Below, in pieces: positions 25,355-35,900 of a stretch of DNA of 64,000 nucleotides. The stretch comes from Heterotrichella gracilis (Eukaryota > Sar > Xanthophyceae > Tribonematales > Xanthonemataceae). Each line of letters starts with the position of its first letter. The first letter of the stretch is position 1. A program made the translations under genes and the position numbers. The stretch lies in the NCBI GenBank assembly GCA_032358255.1, contig JAULBX010028048.1, positions 51,763 to 115,762 of the forward strand. Direction: 5' to 3'. The notes beneath the pieces are model-generated. The model saw nothing but the letters and a program-made list of their open reading frames with translations, did not search any database and had not been told where the DNA came from.

Positions 25355-26833
25355 TTAGTTCTCGTACGCACCAATAGTGACACTGGTTTGATTTCTCAAA
25401 AGTGTATTTAAATCAAAAGGAAATTTTAAAACATCTGCCAAGGCTTTCGGATGAGTAAACCCTTTTATTTGCGTTTCGTTAGTTGCCTGGAAATTATAAT
25501 TCTTGTAATCGTTAAAGGCTAAATTACCGGTACCAATTTTGTTATTTATAAAATGTGCGCCGTCCGAAACATCAATGGTTGTTTTTAACCAACCATTACT
25601 AAAGATATGTTTGGGAGGAAAAGCAACATCGGAGTAATCAAGATCTAAATTTATTTCGTTTGACAAAAGACCATCTACAATACAGTTCCCAAAATAACAG
25701 GAGTCTAAAGGCAACACCTGGCTATCGGTATGGTTATTGATATTTATAGCGGGCTTATCGCGCGTTTTATCTTTCTCCCAAAAATTGGCAAAGGTGCAAT
25801 GTAAAAAAGTGTAATTGCCTCCTAACACTAAATTCACAGAATGTTCCTGGCAATTACTAATTACGTTATTACCTGCGTAAACATTATATCCTAAGCCATA
25901 AAAACCCCACAAACTCATGTTCTGAATTTTTGTATTAGTAATTTTTAAACGCCGCGGTTCGTTAAAATCATTTCCAAATAATTCTGCCTGCACTCCAACA
26001 TACCCATTTTTAATAATAGCGTAATTAATTTCGTTGTTCACACTACCCTCGTTTATCCAGATCCTGTCCCACTGCCCGGGCTCATCGGCGTAATCTTTTT
26101 CGCGTCGCGCGCCAGTAACAATAATTTCATTTCCTTTTTGCCCTAACATTTTTAATTCCCCGTATCTAAAAACCCAAAGACCGGCTTTGTAATTCATATA
26201 AATTCTTGCTCCTGCCTGTACTATTAATTTTTGAGTTGAATCAACTACCAAATAACCTGTAATAACATGTGGCTTGTCGTTAAAGAAAATAACCGTCGCA
26301 TTATCCGATTCACTTACTCTTGAATAAGGAAAATAACTTCCATCGCTAAATTTAATAGCGTCTGTTGGTTTATAATAATAAGCATCTTGTCCCCAGGCCT
26401 CTAAATAAACGGTTTGCTCATTGCCGTTCACATTAAAACGAATAGCGTCGTTAATAATTAAGGGTGAATTAGCATTGTTTGGATTAACGTATACCTGTAC
26501 AAAAACATACATACTGTCGTTAGCGGCAATTTCAATATCTTCGAAAGAAGTTCCTTTGCCTCCGTCAACATTAATTATAAATGGAGATGAGCTTCCTCCT
26601 AATAATTGAATAGAAGAAATTTTAATACGTTGGTTATTTTTGTTCCTGATACGAAAGTTTCGTGTGGAAGAACCTATTGTTGTAAAAACAGTGTCAAATA
26701 AAATTGAATCCTGCGAGAACTGAAGTTTAGCACCCGAGTCTGTTATCAATTTATCTTTTTTGCACGAGGAAAAGTCGAACATTATAAAAGATAATACTGC
26801 AATTATAGTAGTTATTTTAATTAAGGTTTTCAC
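25355..26833 (-). CDS. Surface lipoprotein with probable beta-helix
   Basis: Lipoprotein of about 492 residues. After a hydrophobic leader, DFSSCKKDK gives a lipobox Cys. The N-terminal third (FDTVFTTIGSSTRNFRIRNKNNQRIKISSIQLLGG) looks like an Ig-like/choice-of-anchor domain. The rest has stacked short strands with Asn and Gly turns (NEINYAIIKNGYVGVQAELFG, ITNTKIQNMSLWGFYGLGYN), suggesting a right-handed beta-helix. Function unknown, probably surface-exposed. I place the start at GTG 26833 (MKTLIKITT); the longer TTG 26842 start would lie inside the -7 box TATATTTG (26840-26847). Confidence 0.72.
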   Translation of the reverse strand: MKTLIKITTIIAVLSFIMFDFSSCKKDKLITDSGAKLQFSQDSILFDTVFTTIGSSTRNFRIRNKNNQRIKISSIQLLGGSSSPFIINVDGGKGTSFEDIEIAANDSMYVFVQVYVNPNNANSPLIINDAIRFNVNGNEQTVYLEAWGQDAYYYKPTDAIKFSDGSYFPYSRVSESDNATVIFFNDKPHVITGYLVVDSTQKLIVQAGARIYMNYKAGLWVFRYGELKMLGQKGNEIIVTGARREKDYADEPGQWDRIWINEGSVNNEINYAIIKNGYVGVQAELFGNDFNEPRRLKITNTKIQNMSLWGFYGLGYNVYAGNNVISNCQEHSVNLVLGGNYTFLHCTFANFWEKDKTRDKPAININNHTDSQVLPLDSCYFGNCIVDGLLSNEINLDLDYSDVAFPPKHIFSNGWLKTTIDVSDGAHFINNKIGTGNLAFNDYKNYNFQATNETQIKGFTHPKALADVLKFPFDLNTLLRNQTSVTIGAYEN

Positions 26834-26839
26834 GTTCTG

Positions 26840-26847
26840 CAAATATA
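26840..26847 (-). promoter_or_regulatory. -7 promoter element of the lipoprotein gene (leaderless candidate)
   Basis: Reverse-strand TATATTTG matches TAnnTTTG and ends 6 nt before the GTG at 26833, so the message would begin at or beside the start codon. Confidence 0.5.
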
Positions 26848-26881
26848 AACGTAATAATTAGCAAAATAGTATGTCAAACTA

Positions 26882-29320
26882 TTATTTGGCAACCACAATT
26901 TTTTGGTTAATGCTCCTATCATTAACCCTACCTGTAATAAAATAAATTCCATTCGCTAAATGCGTAACCGAAATGCTTCTATCATTAGAAGAATTTAATG
27001 TTATACTTTTCACAAGCTGTCCTAATTCATTTACAAGCGTTAGCTTAATATCTGTTGTAGAACTTACAGTAAACTCACCATTGTTAGGATTTGGATAGAT
27101 CTTTAAAAGATCATTGTTTATTGTAGCGCCATCAATTCCCGTACATGGTGAAACGTTGACAATAAGTGTTACTGTATTACTACAACCATTTATTATGCCC
27201 ATAACCGAGTAACCAGTTGTAACTATTGGCGAAACTACAATAGATGTGTTGGTTGAAGTTGTGTTCCATGAATAGGTATTTGCACCACTCGCTGTTAATG
27301 TGGCATTCTGCCCAACACAAATTAAACTGCTGCTTGTAGTTGCAACAACCGTTGGCGTGTTTATTACCGTGTAGATAGCACTCGCAAAAGTACCTCCGCA
27401 CAAACTTGTAGCACCATAATTTAAAGTAAAAGAAGGAAAAGAAAGATCGCCTGCAGATGGCGTATACGAAGCATTTGGCGCTGAGTTGGAAGGAAAAAAC
27501 AAACCGGTTCCACTCGAACTCCAGGTTCCGCTTGTAGCATTCGTTAAGGTTGATGATAAAGCTATAGCATTGGTATTGTTACTGCAAATACTCATACCTG
27601 GTGTTATGGTTATCTGTGGCAAAGGCGTTAAAGTAATAATTATTGAATCTTTTGTTGGCGCGCAACCTCCGGTAGACGTCAAATAAAATTTTATACTCGA
27701 AAGAAGTTGATCCGCAGCTGATAGATTATAACTAGTTGCAATTGTATTTACAGTTGATGTGTACGCGCCAAAAGTTCCGGTCCCGTTAGCTGTTGTCCAT
27801 GTTCCGGTATTGGTAACACCGGAAACAGTACCACTAAGTAAAACAGCAGTTGCATTTGGACAAACGGAAAAATCGTTTGCCGCAGCAACATTAGTCGGCT
27901 TACGAAATACTGTAGTGTAGTGAAAAAAAGTACCACTTGAAGCACCGCCATTACATATACTCAAACCAAAATCGCCTACATTATTTGCGATCGTATAAGA
28001 ACCTATTGGCAAAGCTGCGGGAGTCAAGTTTATTTTAGCACCATAATACGGGCCTCCAATTAAAGTAGCTGTGCCCGGAACCATTGTAAAAGCAGCAGCG
28101 GGAACTAAGGTGGGAGAACCATTTAAAGTAAAGGTATTTTGCGAACCGTTCTTACAATAAACATTTATGTTAAATGACAAACCGTTATTACGGGTAATGT
28201 GCGTTAACACAGATCCTGAACAGCCTAAAGGCGGCACCAGATCTTCAGACATTTCGCAGCCCATACCACTCGCATGCATAACATAAACATCTTTTGATGC
28301 AATTAAAGATGTAACGTTCTGAACTGACTTGTAAAAATATGTATCACCTGTGTTTATTACTGTAGTAGTAACAATACCATCATCAAAAGTTAAAGATGTA
28401 TTATTGTTTGTTGCAACAACATATACGCCATCAGTTTCTCCTACAAACATATCTCCTTTTATAATAACATATTCTGTTCCAAGAACATTTACCGGCACGA
28501 TCTGGTCACCCATCAGATCCGAACAACCTCCTGTAGTAGCCTTGGCTGCATCATCGGTAACAGTTATAGAAATTGGTTTATCTGCGGTAACACGGCTACC
28601 TGAAAGATTATTTGCCAAAACAGTAGTTGTTTGGGAGGCATTTTCAACGGTGTAAGCGCTTCCCGGATTTGGCAATAAAATGGTATAGGTTATATTGGCC
28701 AAATGTCCTATTATATTACACTTTGGAGTGATAGACACAGTTGTGTTTGCTTTTGTTGCAACAATATTAATTTGTTGTTTTGGCTGAACAATTCCGGGAG
28801 GTGTATTAGCCAGGTTTGATAACGTTTGGTTATTTCCTTTTTGTTGAAAAGGACAATAAAAATCCAAGCCTGCTCCGATACTTGATCCTTTTAAAGAAAA
28901 AGTTTCCGGATTATTTCCTGTTGTAACAATATCAAAAACTGTGCTGATATCATTGGTAGAAGAAATATATAAGCCATAAGGCAATACAACATCAGATGGT
29001 TTTACTTCAAGAGAATCATAGGCGGCATTAGTAAGAGAAGTTACTGCGTCTCTCCAAAAAGTATAACTAAAGGCTGTATATGGCCCCAAAACAAAAGTAG
29101 TATCATACTTATTAGGAGCTATTGCTGCGGGTTGTCTTAAACGAATCGTGGTAGATGCAGCACCATAAGTATAAATATTCAGTTTATAAGGGTTTCTGTT
29201 TGCAGCGTCAGGAGAAACGAAAGGCGCAGCAAACCAAAAAGAAGTATCTACCTGTGCAGAACTATTAAAATTTTGAAAAGACAAAAAAGCAAATAAAAAC
29301 AGGGTAATTAATTTTTTCAT
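26882..29320 (-). CDS. T9SS type A sorting protein with IgGFc-binding-like region
   Basis: Large secreted protein, 812 residues. It has a signal peptide (LITLFLFAFLSFQNFNSSAQ). Residues about 140-370 resemble the IgGFc-binding N-terminal family (QIVPVNVLGTEYVIIKGD, GVYVVATNNNTSLTFDDG, SKDVYVMHASGMGCE). The middle has Ig-like repeats with paired Cys. The C-terminus starts KIYPNPNNGEFTVSS and ends in LANGIYFITG and KIVVAK, the T9SS type A sorting signal, so it is exported by type IX secretion to the surface. The binding partner is not known; the family name does not prove IgG binding. Confidence 0.82.
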   Translation of the reverse strand: MKKLITLFLFAFLSFQNFNSSAQVDTSFWFAAPFVSPDAANRNPYKLNIYTYGAASTTIRLRQPAAIAPNKYDTTFVLGPYTAFSYTFWRDAVTSLTNAAYDSLEVKPSDVVLPYGLYISSTNDISTVFDIVTTGNNPETFSLKGSSIGAGLDFYCPFQQKGNNQTLSNLANTPPGIVQPKQQINIVATKANTTVSITPKCNIIGHLANITYTILLPNPGSAYTVENASQTTTVLANNLSGSRVTADKPISITVTDDAAKATTGGCSDLMGDQIVPVNVLGTEYVIIKGDMFVGETDGVYVVATNNNTSLTFDDGIVTTTVINTGDTYFYKSVQNVTSLIASKDVYVMHASGMGCEMSEDLVPPLGCSGSVLTHITRNNGLSFNINVYCKNGSQNTFTLNGSPTLVPAAAFTMVPGTATLIGGPYYGAKINLTPAALPIGSYTIANNVGDFGLSICNGGASSGTFFHYTTVFRKPTNVAAANDFSVCPNATAVLLSGTVSGVTNTGTWTTANGTGTFGAYTSTVNTIATSYNLSAADQLLSSIKFYLTSTGGCAPTKDSIIITLTPLPQITITPGMSICSNNTNAIALSSTLTNATSGTWSSSGTGLFFPSNSAPNASYTPSAGDLSFPSFTLNYGATSLCGGTFASAIYTVINTPTVVATTSSSLICVGQNATLTASGANTYSWNTTSTNTSIVVSPIVTTGYSVMGIINGCSNTVTLIVNVSPCTGIDGATINNDLLKIYPNPNNGEFTVSSTTDIKLTLVNELGQLVKSITLNSSNDRSISVTHLANGIYFITGRVNDRSINQKIVVAK

Positions 29321-29432
29321 TTTTTAAATTTAGAATACCAAAAATAGGTAAAAACAGGGCTTTTATTACAAGAAGTGAAGATTTGACGGAAATAATAAAA
29401 ACTATTGAAAATTTACAAATCCGGTGTCCTAA

Positions 29433-30758
<1,326 letters not shown>

Positions 30759-30760
30759 AT

Positions 30761-30845
30761 AACCCGGTTCGTCTTTGCGAGCGATAGCGAAGCAATCTCA
30801 TCCGGCAAGAGATTGCTTCGTCGTACCTCCTCGCAATGACGGGTT
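30761..30845. repeat. REP-like palindromic repeat, copy 2
   Basis: Left arm AACCCGGTTCGTCTTTGCGA continuing GCGATAGCGAAGCAATCTC; right arm GAGATTGCTTCGTCGTACC continuing TCCTCGCAATGACGGGTT. The arms pair over most of their length. It shares GCGAGCGATAGCGAAGCAAT and the rest of its core with the copy at 21718-21794. It may also act as a 3' end hairpin for the enolase message. Confidence 0.8.
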
Positions 30846-30874
30846 GAAAAAAATAAATTTAAAATAACGTAAAA

Positions 30875-30882
30875 TAACTTTG
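30875..30882 (+). promoter_or_regulatory. -7 promoter element upstream of citrate synthase
   Basis: TAACTTTG matches TAnnTTTG; predicted start near 30887 gives a leader of about 43 nt. No -33 box at the usual spacing is clear. Confidence 0.45.
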
Positions 30883-30930
30883 TTTATATAAGATCAGATT
30901 GTAAATTTATAACCATAAAAGATTATCCCA

Positions 30931-32268
30931 ATGGATCCGTTGAAAGAAAAATTTAAAGTTAAAGCCACTGCTTTAGCTGCCGACATTAAAGACATCATTA
31001 AAAACCATGGTGATGTGAAATTAGGAGAGATCACTGTAGCTCAAGTATACCAAGGTATGCGCGGCATGGTGGGCATGGTTACCGAAACTTCACGTTTAGA
31101 TCCTGAAGAGGGTATCCGCTTCAGAGGCTACACTATACCTGAGTTACGCGCCAAGTTACCAAAAGCAGTTGGTGGTACTGAACCATTACCTGAAGGCATT
31201 TTTTATTTAATGTTAGTTGGTGAATTGCCAACACAGGAAGACGTTACTTTTATTACCACAGAGTGGACTAAACGTAACAACGTTCCAAAACATGTTTTTG
31301 ATGTAATTGAAGAATTACCTATTGATACGCATCCTATGACCCAATTTGTAATTGGTGTTATGGCAATGCAAACAGAATCTGTTTTTGCAAAAGCATATGC
31401 AAAAGGCATGAGCAAAAAAGATTATTGGGATTATGCGTACGAAGACAGCATGAATTTAATTGCTCGTTTACCGCGTATTGCAGCCTATATCTATCGCCGT
31501 AAATACAAAGGCGGTGTGCATATTGAACCGGATCACAAATTAGATTGGGCGGCTAACTTTGCGCACATGTTAGGTTACGAAGCTTTTGACATGAAACGTT
31601 TAATGCGTTTGTATTTAACCATACACGTAGATCATGAAGGTGGAAACGTTTCTGCACACACAACGCATTTGGTTGGTTCTGCATTAAGCGACCCGTATTT
31701 AGCATTTGCAGCAGGTATGAATGGCCTTGCAGGTCCGCTACACGGCTTAGCAAACCAGGAAGTACTTAACTGGATAATGGAATTAAAAGAAACTTTAGGT
31801 GGTGGTTTACCCACTAAGGAACAAATTGCAGAGTACATTCAAAAAACATTAACTGAAGGAAAAGTTGTTCCTGGTTACGGACACGCTGTGTTACGTAAAA
31901 CAGATCCACGCTTTACCGCACAACAAGACTTTTACAAAACATATATTAAGCACGATGATATTTGCGAAATAGTGCAAATGGTTTACGAAGTAGCGCCTCC
32001 AATTTTAGAAAGCACAGGGAAAATTAAAAATCCTTGGCCAAATGTGGATGCTCACTCGGGTGCCCTATTAGTTCACTATGGCATGTATGAATTTGATTTT
32101 TATACTGTATTGTTTGGTGTTAGCCGTGCTTTAGGTGTATTGGCAAGTTTGATCTGGGACAGAGCTACAAACTCACCTATTGAAAGACCGGGTTCTTTAA
32201 CTACTGAGAACATTAAAGCAAAAATAAAAGCTGCGCAAGCTGCTCAAAAAGCTGCTGAAACCAAATAA
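30931..32268 (+). CDS. gltA: Citrate synthase, eukaryotic type
   Basis: Condenses acetyl-CoA with oxaloacetate in the TCA cycle. The 445-residue protein follows the mitochondrial-type architecture rather than the usual bacterial GltA: VYQGMRGMVGMVTETSRLDPEEGIRFRGYTIPE near residues 40-75. Catalytic parts are visible: GPLHGLANQEVLNW (His), VPGYGHAVLRKTDPRF (His) and WPNVDAHSGALL (Asp). This type is found in several Bacteroidota lineages. It stands alone between the REP-like repeat and a terminator. C-terminus is Ala/Lys rich (AKIKAAQAAQKAAETK). Confidence 0.94.
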   Translation: MDPLKEKFKVKATALAADIKDIIKNHGDVKLGEITVAQVYQGMRGMVGMVTETSRLDPEEGIRFRGYTIPELRAKLPKAVGGTEPLPEGIFYLMLVGELPTQEDVTFITTEWTKRNNVPKHVFDVIEELPIDTHPMTQFVIGVMAMQTESVFAKAYAKGMSKKDYWDYAYEDSMNLIARLPRIAAYIYRRKYKGGVHIEPDHKLDWAANFAHMLGYEAFDMKRLMRLYLTIHVDHEGGNVSAHTTHLVGSALSDPYLAFAAGMNGLAGPLHGLANQEVLNWIMELKETLGGGLPTKEQIAEYIQKTLTEGKVVPGYGHAVLRKTDPRFTAQQDFYKTYIKHDDICEIVQMVYEVAPPILESTGKIKNPWPNVDAHSGALLVHYGMYEFDFYTVLFGVSRALGVLASLIWDRATNSPIERPGSLTTENIKAKIKAAQAAQKAAETK

Positions 32269-32292
32269 AATTTAGAGCTCAATATATTTAAG

Positions 32293-32316
32293 AAGCCGGA
32301 TCGAAAGACCCGGCTT
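32293..32316 (+). terminator. Rho-independent terminator of citrate synthase
   Basis: AAGCCGGATC (32293-32302), GAAA loop, GACCCGGCTT (32307-32316), one A-C mismatch, followed by a T-run. Confidence 0.85.
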
Positions 32317-32379
32317 TTTTATTGAAATAAATGAGAAAAACTGCTCATTTTATTTCAAAATACTTAAACTTTTATTTAC

Positions 32380-32387
32380 TACATTTG
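32380..32387 (+). promoter_or_regulatory. -7 promoter element of small lipoprotein gene
   Basis: TACATTTG fits TAnnTTTG and lies 18 nt before the ATG at 32406; no clear -33 partner. Confidence 0.4.
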
Positions 32388-32405
32388 GTTTAAACGCTTA
32401 AATTA

Positions 32406-32858
32406 ATGACGCATAAAAAAATAGTATTAACAGGTTTTACATTGGTACTTTTTGTAGCATTTGTTATCGCCTGCAAAAAACCTAAGAATGGGAATTATAC
32501 TTATGAAGAGAGCGGAACAAAGTCTACTCATCTTAAAGAAGGCGGTGGCACCTATACTTTAACCAGCAATGACGCTTTTAGTAATACCGCTGATTCGAAA
32601 TTCAAGAACAAATCCAATTCAACTTTATATATTGATAATGTGCCATGGGATATTAATGGCGATTCTGTAACCAACAGAAGCAGCAGTACAACAATTACCA
32701 ATTCAACTTCAAGCATAAAAAGCTCTTATAGCTATATGGGCTTAATTAACGGCAGAAAATCTATTGCAGGTACGTTTATTAGAGTACAAACTTATTACAG
32801 TTTCACTAATGTTCGGGTTGATAGTGCCCGCGGTACTTTTAAATACGAAAAAAAATAA
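32406..32858 (+). CDS. Small lipoprotein, unknown function
   Basis: 150 residues. A leader (VLTGFTLVLFVAFVIACKK) ends in a lipobox Cys. The mature part is rich in Ser, Thr and Asn and appears beta-stranded (GTYTLTSNDAFSNTADSKF, TLYIDNVPWDINGDSV). I do not recognise a family. It lies alone, with its own -7 box upstream and a strong terminator shared with the convergent T9SS surface protein gene downstream. Confidence 0.6.
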   Translation: MTHKKIVLTGFTLVLFVAFVIACKKPKNGNYTYEESGTKSTHLKEGGGTYTLTSNDAFSNTADSKFKNKSNSTLYIDNVPWDINGDSVTNRSSSTTITNSTSSIKSSYSYMGLINGRKSIAGTFIRVQTYYSFTNVRVDSARGTFKYEKK

Positions 32859-32890
32859 TTGCATTTTTTTAAAATCAAGGTCAATAAAAA

Positions 32891-32916
32891 ACGTCTGCCT
32901 ATTTATAGGCAGACGT
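32891..32916. terminator. Strong bidirectional terminator
   Basis: Perfect 12-bp stem ACGTCTGCCTAT / ATAGGCAGACGT with a short loop, flanked by A-run and T-run, between the convergent lipoprotein gene and the 1189-residue surface protein gene. Confidence 0.9.
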
Positions 32917-32939
32917 TTTTTTATGTTCTATATAATAAA

Positions 32940-35900
32940 TTATTCCTTTATTAATTTAAAAGTTTGAGATTTGTCGTTTTGTTTAATTTTCACAGTGTAA
33001 AAACCAGGTATTTGATTTTGAATATTCAAATCTTGTTTTCCATTAGTGAACGTTTCATTTAAAATTATTTGTCCTAATGCATTTGTAATAACAACCTCGG
33101 ATGTAGCATTTAATTCAATACTGAATAAGCCATTGTTAGGATTAGGATAAATATTAATTAAATCTAGCTTAGAAATACCTGAAGCCGCGATACCTGTACA
33201 CAAAGTTACATTTTGAGAAATGGTAGCAGAATTTGTACAACCATTTGCATCAGTTCCGTTTACGGTATAAACCGCTGTTGCAGCCGGGCTTATAGAAATA
33301 CTAAATGAATTAGCAGAAGTATTCCAAGTGTAGGTTGTTGCACCAGTTGCTGTTAGTATTGCTGTTTGTCCAACACACAATAATGCGTTATCGCTGGTTG
33401 CCGTTATAATTGGTAATGCATTAACTGTTACATCCGAAACCGCAGATATTGAATTAACACATCCATTTCCGTCTGTTCCAGTAACACTATATGAAGTACT
33501 AGAAACAGGTGTAACAATTGCTGAACCACTTGAATAGGTATAAGTAATTGCACCGCTTGCGTTGATCGTAAAAGAGTCACCTGCACAAATTGCACCGCTG
33601 TTCACAGAGATAATTGGCAATGCATTAACCGTAACATCCGAAACTGCAGATATGGAATTAACACATCCGTTTGCATCTGTTCCAATAACACTATAAGAAG
33701 TATTTGATACAGGAGTTACAATTGCGGAACCACTTGAATAAGTATAAGTAATTGCGCCGCTTGCATTAATTGTAAAAGAACTTCCAGCACAAATTACACC
33801 GCTATTTACAGATATAATTGGCAATGCATTAACTGTTACATCCGAAACAGCAGCTAAAGAAGATATACATCCGTTTACATCTGTTCCAATAACACTGTAA
33901 GAAGTATTAGAAACCGGTGTAACAATTGCAGAACCACTTGAGTAGGTATAAGTATTTGCGCCACTCGCATTAATTGTAAAAGAACTTCCAGCACAAATTA
34001 CACCGCTATTTACAGAAATAATTGGCAATGCATTAACTGTTACATCCGAAACAGCAGCTAAAGAAGATACACATCCGTTTCCATCTGTACCTGTAATACT
34101 ATACGAAGTATTAGAGGTTGGTGTAACGATGTTTGTTCCGCTTGAAAACGTGTAGGTAGTAGCCCCTGAAGGAGTCATTGTAAATGAATCACCAATACAA
34201 ATTGCTCCGCTATTAACTGTAATTACCGGTAAAGCATTTACAATAACTGAACTTACCGCTGTATTGTTGCAACCCAAAGCATTTGTTCCGCTTACAGTAT
34301 AAGAGGTACTTATGATTGGAGTAACTACATCTGTTCCACTAGAAAACGTGTATGTGTTTGCGCCTGATGGAACCATTGTAAAAGAATCGCCTGCGCAAAT
34401 TGCACCGCTATTAACCATAACTGTTGGTAAGGCGTTAACCGTTACGTCACAAACAGCAGCAATAGAAGAGATACATCCGTTAAGATCTGTACCCGTAACA
34501 CTATAAGAAGTATTAGTTGTTGGACTAACAATATCTACGCCATTTGAAAAAGTATATGTATTTGCTCCCGAAGGTGTCATTGTAAATGAATCGCCACTAC
34601 AAATTGCACCACTATTAACTGCAATTACCGGCAATGCGTTAACCGTTACCGATGAAATTGCTGCGATTGAAGAAACACATCCATTTGCATCTGTTCCCGT
34701 TACATTATAAGATGAAGAATTAATAGGCGAAACAATAGGTGATCCACTTGAAAAAGTATAAGTAATTGCACCACTTGGAGTCATTATAAATGAATCGCCA
34801 GAGCAGATCGCACCACTGTTAACAGAAAGAATTGGTAAAGCGTTAACCGTTACTGCGCTCGTTGCAATATTTGTACAACCTAAAGCGCTTGTTCCAATTA
34901 CATTATAAGTAGAATTAGTTACTGGACTTACAATAGCAGAACCGCTAGAATAGGTATAAGTAACCGCACCACTTGCATTCATTGTAAAAGAATTACCAGT
35001 ACATATAGCACCACTATTAACCGTTACATTTGGTGAAGGATTAACATTAACAACAACTACAGAACTTGCTCCCGTGCAACCTGACACAGCATTTAAAGTT
35101 ACAGTATAATTTGTAGTAACGCTTGGCGTAACAAGCGTACTGTATGTTGTAGCACTATTTGACCAAAGATATGTAACGCCAGTTGCAACTGTAGTTGTAC
35201 CCTGATAAGCGACAGGAGTTGTTACAGGTAAAGTTCCGGGCATATCTAAACGAATTCTGCCATTGCTACCTGCACCACCAGTGGCAGCGCCACTGTTACA
35301 TCCACCTGTACTAAGACCACCTGTACCACCAAAAACATTAATATTTGATCCTGACCCTGAAAAAGAATTCATTACAAGATTAACAGACCCACCGGCACCG
35401 CCGCCACCAGCAGTTGTACCGCAACCACCACCCGGTGCACCGTTGCTTGCTCCATTACCAATATTACCATTTGAAGAAACTAAACCGGTAACTACTATTG
35501 AATTTGTAGTTATGGTAACAATACCACCGCCGTTTCCACCAGCTCCTGAATAAGCTCCGTCTTCATCCGCGCCACCTTCTCCACCGGCACCACCCATTAT
35601 TAAAAGGGTTACGCTCGAATTACCAACAGCAAGTCCGCCTGCTCCCGGAGTATGCCCCCAGTTAACACCAACGGTTCCTGCAGTGGCATATCCGCCGCCA
35701 CCGCCGCCGCCAGAATCTCCGGTTCCTGTGCCGCCGCCGCCGCCATTTCCGTTAGCTGCTAACCATGCGCCTGAATTGTTTCCTGTTGAACCATTATTTG
35801 ATCCGCTTGCAATTCCGGTTCCATAAATTCCTTCACCTTGTCCACCATCTGCGTTTCTCCATAATGCTAATTTTTGACTTACACCACGGTAGCCTTTTCC

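Noticed and set aside
33420-35035. CRISPR array
   Set aside because: Regularly spaced similar units, but they are about 200 bp, in frame and code for Ig-like domains; no short repeat with unique spacers.
35263-35553. Proline-rich forward reading frame
   Set aside because: It is the antisense of the glycine-rich block of the surface protein gene; Gly codons read as Pro on the other strand.
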